Shown piece by piece: positions 1 to 6,589 of a stretch of DNA of 12,788 bases; positions within the stretch are counted from its first letter, which is position 1, and each line of letters starts with the position of its first letter. Source of the DNA: an uncultured Collinsella sp. (lineage in GTDB: Bacteria > Actinomycetota > Coriobacteriia > Coriobacteriales > Coriobacteriaceae); contig CAUBQN010000038.1 of NCBI GenBank assembly GCA_958438125.1, positions 1 through 12,788 on the forward strand, read 5' to 3'. The notes under the pieces are model-generated. The model was given only the letters and a program-made list of their open reading frames with translations. It did not search any database and was not told the DNA's origin. A program made the position numbers and the translations under genes.

Positions 1-48
1 ATACGATCGGTCGACAGTGAGTCCCTCACGCCTGTTTTTGCGCTCTAG
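1..48 (+). CDS. C-terminal tail of an upstream gene (partial, uncertain)
   Basis: Frame 1 is open from the window edge to a TAG at 46-48 (15 codons, ending V-F-A-L-stop), and a strong terminator begins 8 bases later. The position just before a terminator is what supports a real gene end. Fifteen residues are too few to name a product, and an open frame this short can occur by chance. Confidence 0.35.
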   Translation: MRSVDSESLTPVFAL

Positions 49-55
49 GTGATTG

Positions 56-87
56 AAAGGCCTCCGGTTTCGACCGGAGGCCTTTTT
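56..87 (+). terminator. Rho-independent terminator
   Basis: An 11-bp perfect stem (58-68 with 73-83) has a TTCG loop (69-72) and is followed by TTTTT; A56-A57 can also pair with the T run. It most likely ends the gene that stops at 48. It lies 77 bases before the ECF S-component start, so a role as a leader attenuator for that gene cannot be excluded, but I see no alternative anti-terminator pairing. Confidence 0.85.
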
Positions 88-164
88 CTATCTCGAGCCC
101 GATCGCATTCGCATCACGCGCCTCCGCTTTTCTCTTGCACTCCCATTCCGAAAGGATTTTCACC

Positions 165-737
165 ATGTCTCAGAACACCACCGCCGCCCAGCCCCGCAGC
201 GTCCAGACCGCCGACCGCGGCAAACTCGACGTCCGTGCTCTCGTCCTGCTCGCAATCCTGCTCGCCGCCGGCTTCATCCTCAACTTCACCGTCGGCAAGG
301 CCATCTCGGGCATCTCGGGCGGTATGATCAGCCCCGAGTTCATCATCTCGGCCTTCTGCCTCACCATTCTGGTCGTTCGTCCCAGCATCGGCCAGGCGCT
401 CGTCATTGGCCTCATCTCGGCTGCCGTGATCCAGATCACCACCACTTCGCCGTTCGTCGATTTTGCCGCCGAGGGCATCGCCGCCATGCTCATGGCCGGC
501 ATCGTCAACGCCGCCGGCAAGAACGGTCAGGTCAAGCCCGCCATCGCCATTGTCGCAACCTTCCTGACCACCTTTGTCTCCGGCGCCATCTTCATGGTCA
601 TCAAGATGGCCATGCTCGGCGTGGTAGGCGAGCTCGCCGCTGCCATGCTTCCCGTCGTTGCCATGACCGCCGTCTTTAACGCCATTCTGGTCGGCGCCCT
701 CTATCTGCCCATCCAGAAGGCCCTGAAGCTCAACTAA
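165..737 (+). CDS. ECF transporter substrate-binding (S) component, possibly TrpP-like
   Basis: A 190-residue, very hydrophobic integral membrane protein with about five to six predicted helices (roughly residues 22-44, 52-72, 76-92, 102-117, 126-150 and 158-184) and a polar N-tail of about 20 residues. Size and topology fit the S component of an ECF importer, which captures the substrate and docks on EcfT. The next genes encode EcfA and EcfT, which supports the call. The segment GGMISPEF (52-59) followed by a hydrophobic run, and the later ITTTSP (91-96), recall the TrpP (tryptophan) family. That substrate guess comes from remembered family patterns and is weak; another vitamin or amino acid is possible. 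The ATG at 165 is chosen because AAAGGA (151-156) lies 8 bases upstream. An in-frame TTG at 135 lacks a comparable ribosome site. A terminator ends just upstream, so the promoter must lie in 88-150 or transcription reads through; no clear promoter boxes are visible. Confidence 0.75.
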   Translation: MSQNTTAAQPRSVQTADRGKLDVRALVLLAILLAAGFILNFTVGKAISGISGGMISPEFIISAFCLTILVVRPSIGQALVIGLISAAVIQITTTSPFVDFAAEGIAAMLMAGIVNAAGKNGQVKPAIAIVATFLTTFVSGAIFMVIKMAMLGVVGELAAAMLPVVAMTAVFNAILVGALYLPIQKALKLN

Positions 738-743
738 CCCGCT

Positions 744-844
744 CGGCTTTACGAGCCACCCCATCTTGGCGTTCATTCGTCGCTCGCGTACCCAAGTACG
801 CTTCGCTCCTCTTTCACGCCAACCTGAGGCCCCTCGTAAAGCCG
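744..844. repeat. Nested inverted-repeat element in the ecf intergenic space
   Basis: Three concentric inverted repeats sit in 101 bases: a perfect 12-bp outer pair (744-755 with 833-844, CGGCTTTACGAG), a 7-bp middle pair (766-772 with 816-822, TTGGCGT) and a 6-bp inner hairpin (786-791 with 796-801, GCGTAC around a CCAA loop). No T run follows, so it is a poor terminator. It could be a dispersed intergenic repeat of the REP/BIME kind or a structured RNA inside the ecf transcript. No second copy occurs in this window. Confidence 0.6.
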
Positions 845-881
845 TCTCCGTGCTTCACCACCAAAGACTGTCCCAAACGGC

Positions 882-937
882 TAGCTCTTGGGGACGTTCT
901 TAAACGACTAGTCATTTAAGAACGTCCCCAATGACTA
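882..937. repeat. REP-like 56-bp palindrome
   Basis: A near-perfect palindrome. Positions 888-904 pair with 915-931 over 17 bp (TTGGGGACGTTCTTAAA), and the centre GACTAGTC (906-913) is itself palindromic, with one mismatch (905/914). The outer TAG (882-884) and CTA (935-937) extend the symmetry with three mismatches between. TAGTCATT (909-916) is the reverse complement of AATGACTA (930-937), so the central half-site recurs at the right end. This is the form of repetitive extragenic palindromes served by TnpA-REP (Y1 tyrosine) transposases. No such transposase is in the window. The palindrome ends 3 bases before the ribosome site of ecfA and could affect expression between the S and A genes. 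Confidence 0.7.
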
Positions 938-949
938 TGAAAGGTATCC

Positions 950-2701
950 ATGGAAACGATCATCAACGTCGACGATGTCTCGTTCTCCTATGGCACGCAG
1001 ACCGAGCAGGCGCTCAGCCACATCTCGCTCAGCGTGAACAAGGGAGATTTCATCGGCATCATCGGGCCCTCGGGCGCCGGCAAGTCCACGCTTGCCGCCT
1101 GCCTGTCAGGTGCCGTGCCCCACCACTACACCGGCGCGTTCTTTGGGTCCGTCATGGTTGACGGCCATGACACCTGCGAAGTCTCGCTCACCGACGTGTC
1201 GCAAATCGTCGGCAGTGTGCTGCAGGATATCGACACACAGATGGTCGCTTCGGTCGTCGAGGACGAGATGCTCTTTGGCCTTGAGAACTTTGGCGTTCCC
1301 CACGACCAGATCGAGCAGCGCGTGAGCGAAACGCTCGAGACCGTCGGCATCAGCGACCTGCGCGACCGCGAGATCGCCACGCTCTCGGGCGGACAGAAGC
1401 AAAAGGTAGCCATCGCCGCCATCCTCGCCATGCGCCCGCACGTCTTGGTTCTCGACGAGCCCACCGCGGCACTCGACCCCGCCAGCTCCACGTTGGTCTT
1501 CGAGACGCTGCGTGAGGCAAACCGCGCACTTGGAATCACCATCGTCGTCGTTGAGCAAAAGGTCGCCCTGCTCTCGGAGTACTGCAACCGCGTGCTCGTG
1601 CTCAACCATGGCGAAATTGCGCTGCAGGGCGAGCCACACGAGGTCTTCGCGCATACCGACGAGCTCCGTGCCATCGGCGTCGACTGCCCTCGCGTCACGC
1701 GTATCTTCAATAGCCTCGAGGCCGATGGCCTGGTAAGCGGTACCCCCTGCTTGGATGTCGATGAGGCTGAGCGCCTGATTTCGGGCATCGTCGACCCCGC
1801 ACACGCGGCCATCGAAGCCCAGGCGCCCACCGGTTCCCCGCATGCACCGTCGTTGCGTCCTCATGCCAAGGACGCCGAACCCGTACTCACCTTCGACCAT
1901 GTTGAGTTTGCCTATCCCAATGGCGGCGCCGCCGTACACGACCTTAGCCTGACGCTCTATCCTGGCGAGCTCGTGGGCATCGTCGGCCAGAACGGTGCCG
2001 GCAAGACCACGCTCACCAAGCTGCTCACGGGCCTGCTTAAGCGCGCCTCGGGCAGCGTGCGCGTTACGGGCCTGGATACTGCCGCGGTCCCCACGAGCCG
2101 TATCGCCCGCGAGGTCGCAACGCTCTTCCAAAACCCCGACCGCCAGATCTGCAAGGATACCGTGCTCGACGAGGTCGCCTTTGGCTTGGAGCTGGGCGGC
2201 ATGGACCGTGCCGAGGCTCTGCGTCGCGCCCAGCTGGTCATCGACCGCTTTGGTCTGCCCGCCGACGAGGCACCGTTCTCGCTTTCGCGTGGCCAGCGAC
2301 AAATGGTGGCACTTGCCTCCGTCGTAGTGGTTGAGCCCAAGATCGTCGTGCTCGACGAGCCCACGAGCGGCCTTGACTACCGCGAGTGCATGACCGTCAT
2401 GGAGACCGTGCGCACCATGGCCGAGCGCGGCTGCGCCGTAATCATGGTCTGCCACGACATGGAAGTCGTCTCCGACTTTGCCGAGCGCATCGTAGTAATG
2501 GCCGACGGTCGCATCCTCGACCGCGGCCGCACGCACGAGCTATTCTCGAACATCGAACTCATGCAGCATGCCTACGTTGAGCCGCCCCAGGTCATCGAAC
2601 TCTCGCGCCGTCTGGCATCTTCCGTCTCGCCCGCTTTTGCGCAGGTGAGCGAGGTCACCGATGTCGTTCGAATTACCAAGGAGATGGTCCACCGTGGTTA
2701 A
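950..2701 (+). CDS. ecfA: ECF transporter ATPase, two ABC domains fused (EcfA-EcfA')
   Basis: A 583-residue cytosolic ATPase made of two ABC domains joined by a linker of roughly residues 285-310; it powers the ECF importer. Domain 1 has Walker A GPSGAGKST (39-47), Q-loop Gln92, signature LSGGQ (145-149) and Walker B ending LDE (168-170). Domain 2 has Walker A GQNGAGKTT (346-354), Q-loop Gln394, signature LSRGQ (445-449), Walker B ending LDE (468-470) and switch His502 in VCHD. The equivalent place in domain 1 reads VEQK (201-204), so the switch histidine is Gln203. The domain with the degenerate signature keeps its histidine and the other lacks it, predicting one consensus and one degenerate ATP site. 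The ATG at 950 has AAAGG at 940-944, 5 bases upstream. The last 8 bases overlap the EcfT gene, so the two are translationally linked. EcfA is usually two separate proteins; fused forms are known. Confidence 0.93.
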   Translation: METIINVDDVSFSYGTQTEQALSHISLSVNKGDFIGIIGPSGAGKSTLAACLSGAVPHHYTGAFFGSVMVDGHDTCEVSLTDVSQIVGSVLQDIDTQMVASVVEDEMLFGLENFGVPHDQIEQRVSETLETVGISDLRDREIATLSGGQKQKVAIAAILAMRPHVLVLDEPTAALDPASSTLVFETLREANRALGITIVVVEQKVALLSEYCNRVLVLNHGEIALQGEPHEVFAHTDELRAIGVDCPRVTRIFNSLEADGLVSGTPCLDVDEAERLISGIVDPAHAAIEAQAPTGSPHAPSLRPHAKDAEPVLTFDHVEFAYPNGGAAVHDLSLTLYPGELVGIVGQNGAGKTTLTKLLTGLLKRASGSVRVTGLDTAAVPTSRIAREVATLFQNPDRQICKDTVLDEVAFGLELGGMDRAEALRRAQLVIDRFGLPADEAPFSLSRGQRQMVALASVVVVEPKIVVLDEPTSGLDYRECMTVMETVRTMAERGCAVIMVCHDMEVVSDFAERIVVMADGRILDRGRTHELFSNIELMQHAYVEPPQVIELSRRLASSVSPAFAQVSEVTDVVRITKEMVHRG

Positions 2702-3440
2702 CGTCATCGACTACATGCCGGGCGATACGCTGCTGCATCGCCTGAATCCCGTCGTCAAACTGGGCCTCGCTGCCGCCATCATCGTCGGCATCTTCTTGTC
2801 CGACACCTACGTGGCGCTGCTGGGCTTTTTGGCACTCACCCTTGCGCTGGGTGCCTATGCCGGCGTCGTCGACCGTCTGTTCTCGCTGCTCAAGTTGCTG
2901 ATTCCGCTCGCGCTTATCATGCTAGTGCTCCAGCTGGCCTTTATGCGCGATGGCAACGTGGTATGGGGTTTTATCACCGACACGGGCCTCATCACAGGAT
3001 CGAAGGCCTGTCTGCGCCTACTGGGTGTGGCGTTACCACTCATCCTCATGCTCATGGTGACCAAGCTCAACGACCTTGCCAACGCCTGCGTCGAGGTGCT
3101 GCACGTACCGTATCGCTATGCCTTCACCTTTACCACGGCGCTGCGCTTTGTGCCGGTGTTTGGTCAGGAGATGAACGCCATCATGGAGGCGCAGACCGCA
3201 CGCGGCGTCGAGTACGACACCAAGAACCCCATCAAGAAGCTTAAGCTCATGCTGCCACTGTGCGTGCCACTGCTCATCTCGAGCGTGGGCAAGACCGATG
3301 CCACAGCCTTGGCGGCAGAACAGCGCGGCTTCTATCTGCGCACGCGCGCCAGCTCGTACAAGCGCTACCCCATCAAGGGCCTGGACATCGCCGTGTTCAT
3401 CGTCAGCATCGCCCTCATCGCCATCGGCTTCCTGTTCTAG
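2694..3440 (+). CDS. ecfT: ECF transporter transmembrane coupling protein EcfT
   Basis: A 248-residue membrane protein that links the S component to the ATPases. It has the usual N-terminal HRLNPVVKL (15-23), hydrophobic helices at about 24-55, 62-83, 105-123 and 231-248, and two cytosolic coupling motifs: ARG (169-171) inside AQTARGVEY, and AEQRGF (208-213). These motifs on the long coupling helices contact the EcfA grooves. GTG at 2694 is chosen as start: it overlaps the ecfA stop (2699-2701), AAGGAG (2678-2683) precedes it by 10 bases, and the family N-terminus begins shortly after. A start at 2661 would add 11 residues overlapping ecfA by 41 bases and has no family support. It is the last gene of the importer operon, followed 29 bases later by a terminator. 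Confidence 0.93.
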   Translation: MVNVIDYMPGDTLLHRLNPVVKLGLAAAIIVGIFLSDTYVALLGFLALTLALGAYAGVVDRLFSLLKLLIPLALIMLVLQLAFMRDGNVVWGFITDTGLITGSKACLRLLGVALPLILMLMVTKLNDLANACVEVLHVPYRYAFTFTTALRFVPVFGQEMNAIMEAQTARGVEYDTKNPIKKLKLMLPLCVPLLISSVGKTDATALAAEQRGFYLRTRASSYKRYPIKGLDIAVFIVSIALIAIGFLF

Positions 3441-3469
3441 TTCACCACCGACAGCAACCGCCCAACGCA

Positions 3470-3506
3470 AAAGGCCTCGGCTCGCACCAAACGAGCCGAG
3501 GCCTTT
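3470..3506. terminator. Terminator between converging genes, probably bidirectional
   Basis: A perfect 15-bp stem (3470-3484 with 3492-3506, AAAGGCCTCGGCTCG) has a 7-base loop CACCAAA. The A/T ends give a short U run in either direction (TTT on +, TTTT on -). It lies between ecfT (stop 3440, +) and the racemase gene (stop 3566, -), so it can serve both converging transcripts. Confidence 0.85.
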
Positions 3507-3524
3507 ACTGTTTCACCAGATAAA

Positions 3525-3559
3525 ACCTACCAAAATTAACCTGTCCCTTTTTGGCGGGT
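3525..3559. repeat. Imperfect inverted repeat near the racemase gene end
   Basis: ACCTACCAAAA (3525-3535) faces TTTTGGCGGGT (3549-3559): nine Watson-Crick pairs, one G-T wobble and one mismatch around a 13-base loop. It is 7 bases past the racemase stop on the - strand. It may be a second - strand termination or stabilising hairpin, or a degenerate palindromic repeat. Its loop base composition (TTAACCTGTCCC) differs from the GC-rich neighbourhood. Confidence 0.45.
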
Positions 3560-3565
3560 CGGAAG

Positions 3566-4312
3566 CTAGAGGCGGTAGGGGGCGCCGCTGCGGATGATGG
3601 ATTCGCGCACCAGGACATCCATGGCGTCGAGGGTGATTTCGGGCATCTCTCGGTACTTTTGCAGCACCGAGAGCTCGGTGCAGGCCAGAATGACGCGGTC
3701 GCAGCCGCTACGGGCGAACTCCCACATCACGCGGTCGAACTTATCCATATCGGGCTCACGTCCGGCCTTCACATCATCGTAGATAAGCGACATCACATCG
3801 TTCTGACGTTTCTCGCTGGGATAGACAACCTCAACACCCGCAGCTTTACATTCGCGGCCGTAGACGCCCGCGCCCACGGTTCCGTCGGTTCCCATAATGC
3901 CAATCTTGTGCACCGGCTCGGCCGGCATACTCAAGTTGGGATCGAACTCGCACTCCCCCATCACCGCACCGGCCAGAGCATAGCGCACCGACTCACGCGG
4001 CATATGGATGATCGGCACCTTCGTAAACGACTGGATCTGGTCGTAGAAGTAGTGTGACGTGTTGCAGGGAATGGCAATGTGCGCACAGCCCAGCGACTCG
4101 AGTGCCTGGGCACACTCTTTCATGGTCGCCAGCAGCTTGGCATGCTCGCCAGTCTTAATGGCCAGCGTGCGGTCGGGCATGGTCGACTTGGAGAGCACCA
4201 CCATGTCGATATGTTCCTGATCGCAGGCAGCAGCCGTATGACGCACCACCTGGTCGTAGTAATACGACGTGGCCTCGGCGCCCATGCCGCCGATAACTCC
4301 CAGCTTTTCCAT
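3566..4312 (-). CDS. Aspartate/glutamate racemase family protein
   Basis: A 248-residue cytosolic, cofactor-independent amino-acid racemase, most likely converting L- to D-aspartate. The start GVIGGMGAEAT (5-15) is typical of the aspartate racemase branch. The two catalytic cysteines are visible as Cys83 in PCNTSHY and Cys211 in ACTELS, both in the usual two-base arrangement, so the enzyme looks intact. ATG at 4312 is chosen because AAGGAGG lies 5 bases upstream and the family motif starts at once. An in-frame ATG at 4396, touching the stop of the upstream ligase gene, would add 28 residues that look unlike the family. It lies 84 bases downstream of an ATP-grasp ligase on the same strand, which suggests it supplies D-Asp to that enzyme. 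Glutamate or another acidic substrate is the alternative. Confidence 0.88.
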   Translation of the reverse strand: MEKLGVIGGMGAEATSYYYDQVVRHTAAACDQEHIDMVVLSKSTMPDRTLAIKTGEHAKLLATMKECAQALESLGCAHIAIPCNTSHYFYDQIQSFTKVPIIHMPRESVRYALAGAVMGECEFDPNLSMPAEPVHKIGIMGTDGTVGAGVYGRECKAAGVEVVYPSEKRQNDVMSLIYDDVKAGREPDMDKFDRVMWEFARSGCDRVILACTELSVLQKYREMPEITLDAMDVLVRESIIRSGAPYRL

Positions 4313-4359
4313 CGCCGCCTCCTTGGTGACGCTTGCGCAATTGCGCGTATCATACCCGC

Positions 4360-4385
4360 GCCCGCCCGATGCAAACCGGACGGGC
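4360..4385 (-). other. GC-rich hairpin between ligase and racemase genes
   Basis: Nine-bp arms (4360-4368 with 4377-4385), pairing fully if one G-U is allowed in the - strand RNA, enclose an 8-base loop. A second small palindrome, CGCAATTGCG, lies at 4336-4345. There is no U run after the hairpin, so it should not terminate efficiently. It may stabilise or segment the two-gene transcript. Confidence 0.5.
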
Positions 4386-4396
4386 GCCGCGCTCAT

Positions 4397-5653
4397 CTAC
4401 TTGTAATACGTCTTGAACAGCTTAAAGTGGCGCAGCTTGGTGTGCCACATGCGCAGCCAGCGGTTAAAGACAAAGTCGCCCTTCATAAACGAAGGGTCGG
4501 CGCCCTTGCCTTCCTTGTCCAGGCGATGCACCTTAGCGCGCAGCTCGGGATCCTTGACGTACTTGTCGACGACGCCCATGGGGACGACCATCCACAGCGC
4601 CTCGTCCTGCGCCGTCACAAACTCCGGCTCAAACGGGCGGTTGAACACATACTCGTCCACCACATACTTGGCAACGTTAAAGCCACTGTTAGTGACGTAG
4701 TAGTTGCTGCGGCCCTGGCGCGTGTTGAAATCGAAGAACTTAAACGAGCCGTCGCGCTCGTCGTACTTAACGTCAAAGTTGGAATAGCCCACAAAGTGAA
4801 GGTCCTCGAGCAACTTGCGCACGCCGTCCATGAGCTCGTCGTTGGGCTCGGTAATGATACAGGCATGGTTGCCGACACCGTGGGGCTGATGCTCCTCGAG
4901 CAGCACATGGCCCAGGCACATCATGCGCACCTTGCCGTTGCGGTCGGAATAGCTGGTGAGCACGCGCATGTACTCGTCGTTACCGGGCACGCGGTCCTGC
5001 AAGATCAGGTCGTCAGTGTAGCCGCTGGCATACGAATCGCGAATGACCTGTTCCAGCTCGGCGCGGTCGGCAATCTCATAGGCCTTCTTCTGGCCCTCGA
5101 ACTCATGCTGCCACCACATGATGCCGTCAGAAGGCTTCAGAATCATCGGGTAAGGAAAATCGATCTGGTCGAGCACTTCGGCAGGCGCCTCACCCTGGGC
5201 ATTAAGCATCGCCTTGGTAAAGGTAAACGTGTGTGGATAGGGCACGCCATGCTTCTCGCACAGCTCGTAGAAGATCTCCTTCTTCTGGCACTGCTCGAGC
5301 ATGCTGTAGGGCGCGTAGGGAGCGACGATGTTATCCGCCAGCTCATGAGCATCCTTGGCTTGAGCCACGAGAGCGACATAGTTGTCGCCGCAGCCCACAA
5401 GGACAATAGTCTTGTCGGCATGCGCTTGGGCAATGCCGTTGACGGTTTTGAGCATCACGGGCATGGTGTCGATATCCACGTTGGGCGTGTAGTCGATAAT
5501 CTGGCTGCGGTACGCGGGACCCGTCTGATACTTGCCAAAGACCAGACTCTTGACCTGGTACTCATCGTAGAAGGCGCGCGCCACCGAATAGGCGTTGATG
5601 TCGCCACCAAGCAGCACGGGAATGAACTCGCGCTCTGTAAATTGCAATGCCAT
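4397..5653 (-). CDS. ATP-grasp carboxylate-amine ligase, probable D-aspartate ligase
   Basis: A 418-residue soluble ATP-grasp enzyme expected to join a carboxylate to an amine through an acyl-phosphate. The N-terminal domain opens FIPVLLGGDINAYSVARAF (10-28), like carboxylate-amine ligases that resemble Enterococcus D-aspartate ligase (Asl). The ATP-grasp core has PMILKPSDG (169-177) with the probable nucleotide-contacting Lys173, a hinge around LILQDRVPG (216-224), and a metal/phosphate region NFDVKYD to FFDFNTRQGRSNY (292-319) with Asp294, Asp308 and Asn310. The downstream aspartate racemase suggests D-Asp as substrate and the lysine or ornithine side chain of a peptidoglycan precursor as acceptor; that is inference from gene pairing. 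The start ATG at 5653 has AGGAAG 5 bases upstream. A weak -10 (TAGAAT, - strand, 5715-5710) lies about 60 bases upstream without a clear -35. Another amino-acid ligase role is possible. Confidence 0.82.
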   Translation of the reverse strand: MALQFTEREFIPVLLGGDINAYSVARAFYDEYQVKSLVFGKYQTGPAYRSQIIDYTPNVDIDTMPVMLKTVNGIAQAHADKTIVLVGCGDNYVALVAQAKDAHELADNIVAPYAPYSMLEQCQKKEIFYELCEKHGVPYPHTFTFTKAMLNAQGEAPAEVLDQIDFPYPMILKPSDGIMWWQHEFEGQKKAYEIADRAELEQVIRDSYASGYTDDLILQDRVPGNDEYMRVLTSYSDRNGKVRMMCLGHVLLEEHQPHGVGNHACIITEPNDELMDGVRKLLEDLHFVGYSNFDVKYDERDGSFKFFDFNTRQGRSNYYVTNSGFNVAKYVVDEYVFNRPFEPEFVTAQDEALWMVVPMGVVDKYVKDPELRAKVHRLDKEGKGADPSFMKGDFVFNRWLRMWHTKLRHFKLFKTYYK

Positions 5654-5887
5654 GGAAACTTCCTATCATGAACTGCCCACACAACGGGCGGTCTTTGCGC
5701 AACTGATTTATTCTAGCGTGCCAAGCCGCCGGCGCCCAAAGCTCCACCGTATCTATGGCAATCGACGTAATCGTCCAGCACGAAGGCCAGCACGAAGACG
5801 GCGCTCACCGTTGTATGACAACGGGCAATGAACCTACCATTGTTGTAGGATTCAGTGTATTGACATCCTCGAGCGAAAGGCGCGCAC
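5654..5887. promoter_or_regulatory. Divergent intergenic region with overlapping palindromes
   Basis: No gene is supported in these 234 bases, which must carry promoters for both the ligase (-) and MOSC (+) genes. Visible elements: the perfect inverted repeat CCGTTGT-ATG-ACAACGG (5808-5824); CAATG (5826-5830) facing CATTG (5838-5842); CCTAC (5833-5837) facing GTAGG (5845-5849), interleaved with the previous pair; and the 9-mer ACAACGGGC at 5681-5689 and again at 5818-5826. On the - strand TAGAAT (5715-5710) could be a -10. On the + strand TTGTAT (5811-5816) and TACCAT (5835-5840), 18 bases apart, are a weak promoter guess that would place the palindromes over the core promoter. Confidence 0.4.
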
Positions 5888-6520
5888 GTGCCCCAAGACC
5901 ATCCGACCGATAATCCCATCCTCAATGCCGCGAGGCGCGAGCTGGCGGAACGTGCGAAAGCGACCGCTCCCCTGTGCACGGCAAACGACGCCTACAACGG
6001 ACCCGCCCGCATCGTCTCGATCAACACGTCGGCACACAAGGGCACGCGCAAGTCGCCCGTCGCCGATGGACGCGACACCGTTATAGAGCAATTTGGCCTC
6101 GCCTCCGACGCGCACGCCGGGCATTGGCACCGTCAGGTTTCCTTTTTGGCCGCAGAGTCCATCCAGACGGCGCAGGCCCGCGGACTCGATGTGCGCAAGG
6201 GTGACTTCGGAGAGAACTTCACAACCCGGGGCATCAACCTGCTCTCGCTCCCCTTGGGCACACAGCTCAAGCTTGGCAGCGAGGTGCTTGTCGAAATCAG
6301 CCAAATCGGCAAGGTCTGCCACACACGCTGTGCCATCTACTATCTCGCCGGCGACTGCATCTTTCCCCACGAGGGCGTTTTTGGCGTGGTACTAAAGGGC
6401 GGAGAGGTCTACGCCGGCGACGATATCCAGGTAATCAAACTCGGCGACGGCACCTGTTCGTTCACCCCCGCCGAGGCCCTCGAAGAGATTGAGCAGGCTC
6501 GCCAGAAGGGCACGCTGTAG
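5888..6520 (+). CDS. MOSC domain-containing protein
   Basis: A 210-residue soluble protein with a MOSC (molybdenum cofactor sulfurase C-terminal) domain at about residues 38-185. Support: PARIVSINTS (39-48) at the domain start, DAHAGHWHRQVSFL (74-87) with three histidines, KGDFGENFTTRGI (104-116), and KVCHTRCAIYY (142-152), where Cys144 and Cys148 stand at the cysteine-bearing position used for sulfur or cofactor contacts in this superfamily. MOSC proteins act in Moco sulfuration or in Moco-dependent reductions; the specific partner is unknown and no other Moco gene is in the window. GTG at 5888 is taken as start because GAAAGG (5875-5880) lies 7 bases upstream. The first 35 residues are not part of the domain. 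It appears monocistronic, divergent from the ligase gene. Confidence 0.85.
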   Translation: MPQDHPTDNPILNAARRELAERAKATAPLCTANDAYNGPARIVSINTSAHKGTRKSPVADGRDTVIEQFGLASDAHAGHWHRQVSFLAAESIQTAQARGLDVRKGDFGENFTTRGINLLSLPLGTQLKLGSEVLVEISQIGKVCHTRCAIYYLAGDCIFPHEGVFGVVLKGGEVYAGDDIQVIKLGDGTCSFTPAEALEEIEQARQKGTL

Positions 6521-6535
6521 TTATAAAACCCCACG

Positions 6536-6570
6536 TTGAGATGGCTTTTACAGCCCAAAACTCCTCTCAA
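6536..6570 (+). other. Imperfect hairpin after the MOSC gene
   Basis: Positions 6536-6549 pair imperfectly with 6557-6570 (about 11 pairs plus one wobble, two mismatches) around the 7-base loop ACAGCCC. An alternative pairing, AGCCC (6552-6556) with GGGCT (6574-6578), uses the loop and excludes nothing else clearly. It starts 15 bases past the MOSC stop. Without a following T run it is only a weak terminator candidate. Confidence 0.35.
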
Positions 6571-6589
6571 ACAGGGCTCTGTAACGTTA

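Noticed and set aside
114..776. Open frames on the - strand and in frame 2 over the S-component gene
   Set aside because: The + frame from 165 gives a clean multi-helix membrane protein with a ribosome site and ECF neighbours; the others are His/Arg- or Asp/Gly-rich shadows.
1106..2536. 476-codon open frame on the - strand opposite ecfA
   Set aside because: It is antisense to intact Walker and signature motifs; its composition is typical of a shadow frame and it has no ribosome site.
2661..2693. Upstream start for ecfT
   Set aside because: The extra 11 residues are encoded inside ecfA and unlike the EcfT N-terminus; GTG 2694 with AAGGAG upstream fits better.
4079..5671. 530-codon open frame on the + strand opposite the ATP-grasp gene
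   Set aside because: It is His/Val/Leu-rich with no recognisable domain, covers the antisense of a gene with clear ATP-grasp motifs and ribosome site, and is explained by GC-rich codon bias.
5860..5865. Perfect TTGACA upstream of the MOSC gene
   Set aside because: The -10 position 17 bases downstream would fall on the GTG start in a GC-rich stretch with no resemblance to TATAAT.
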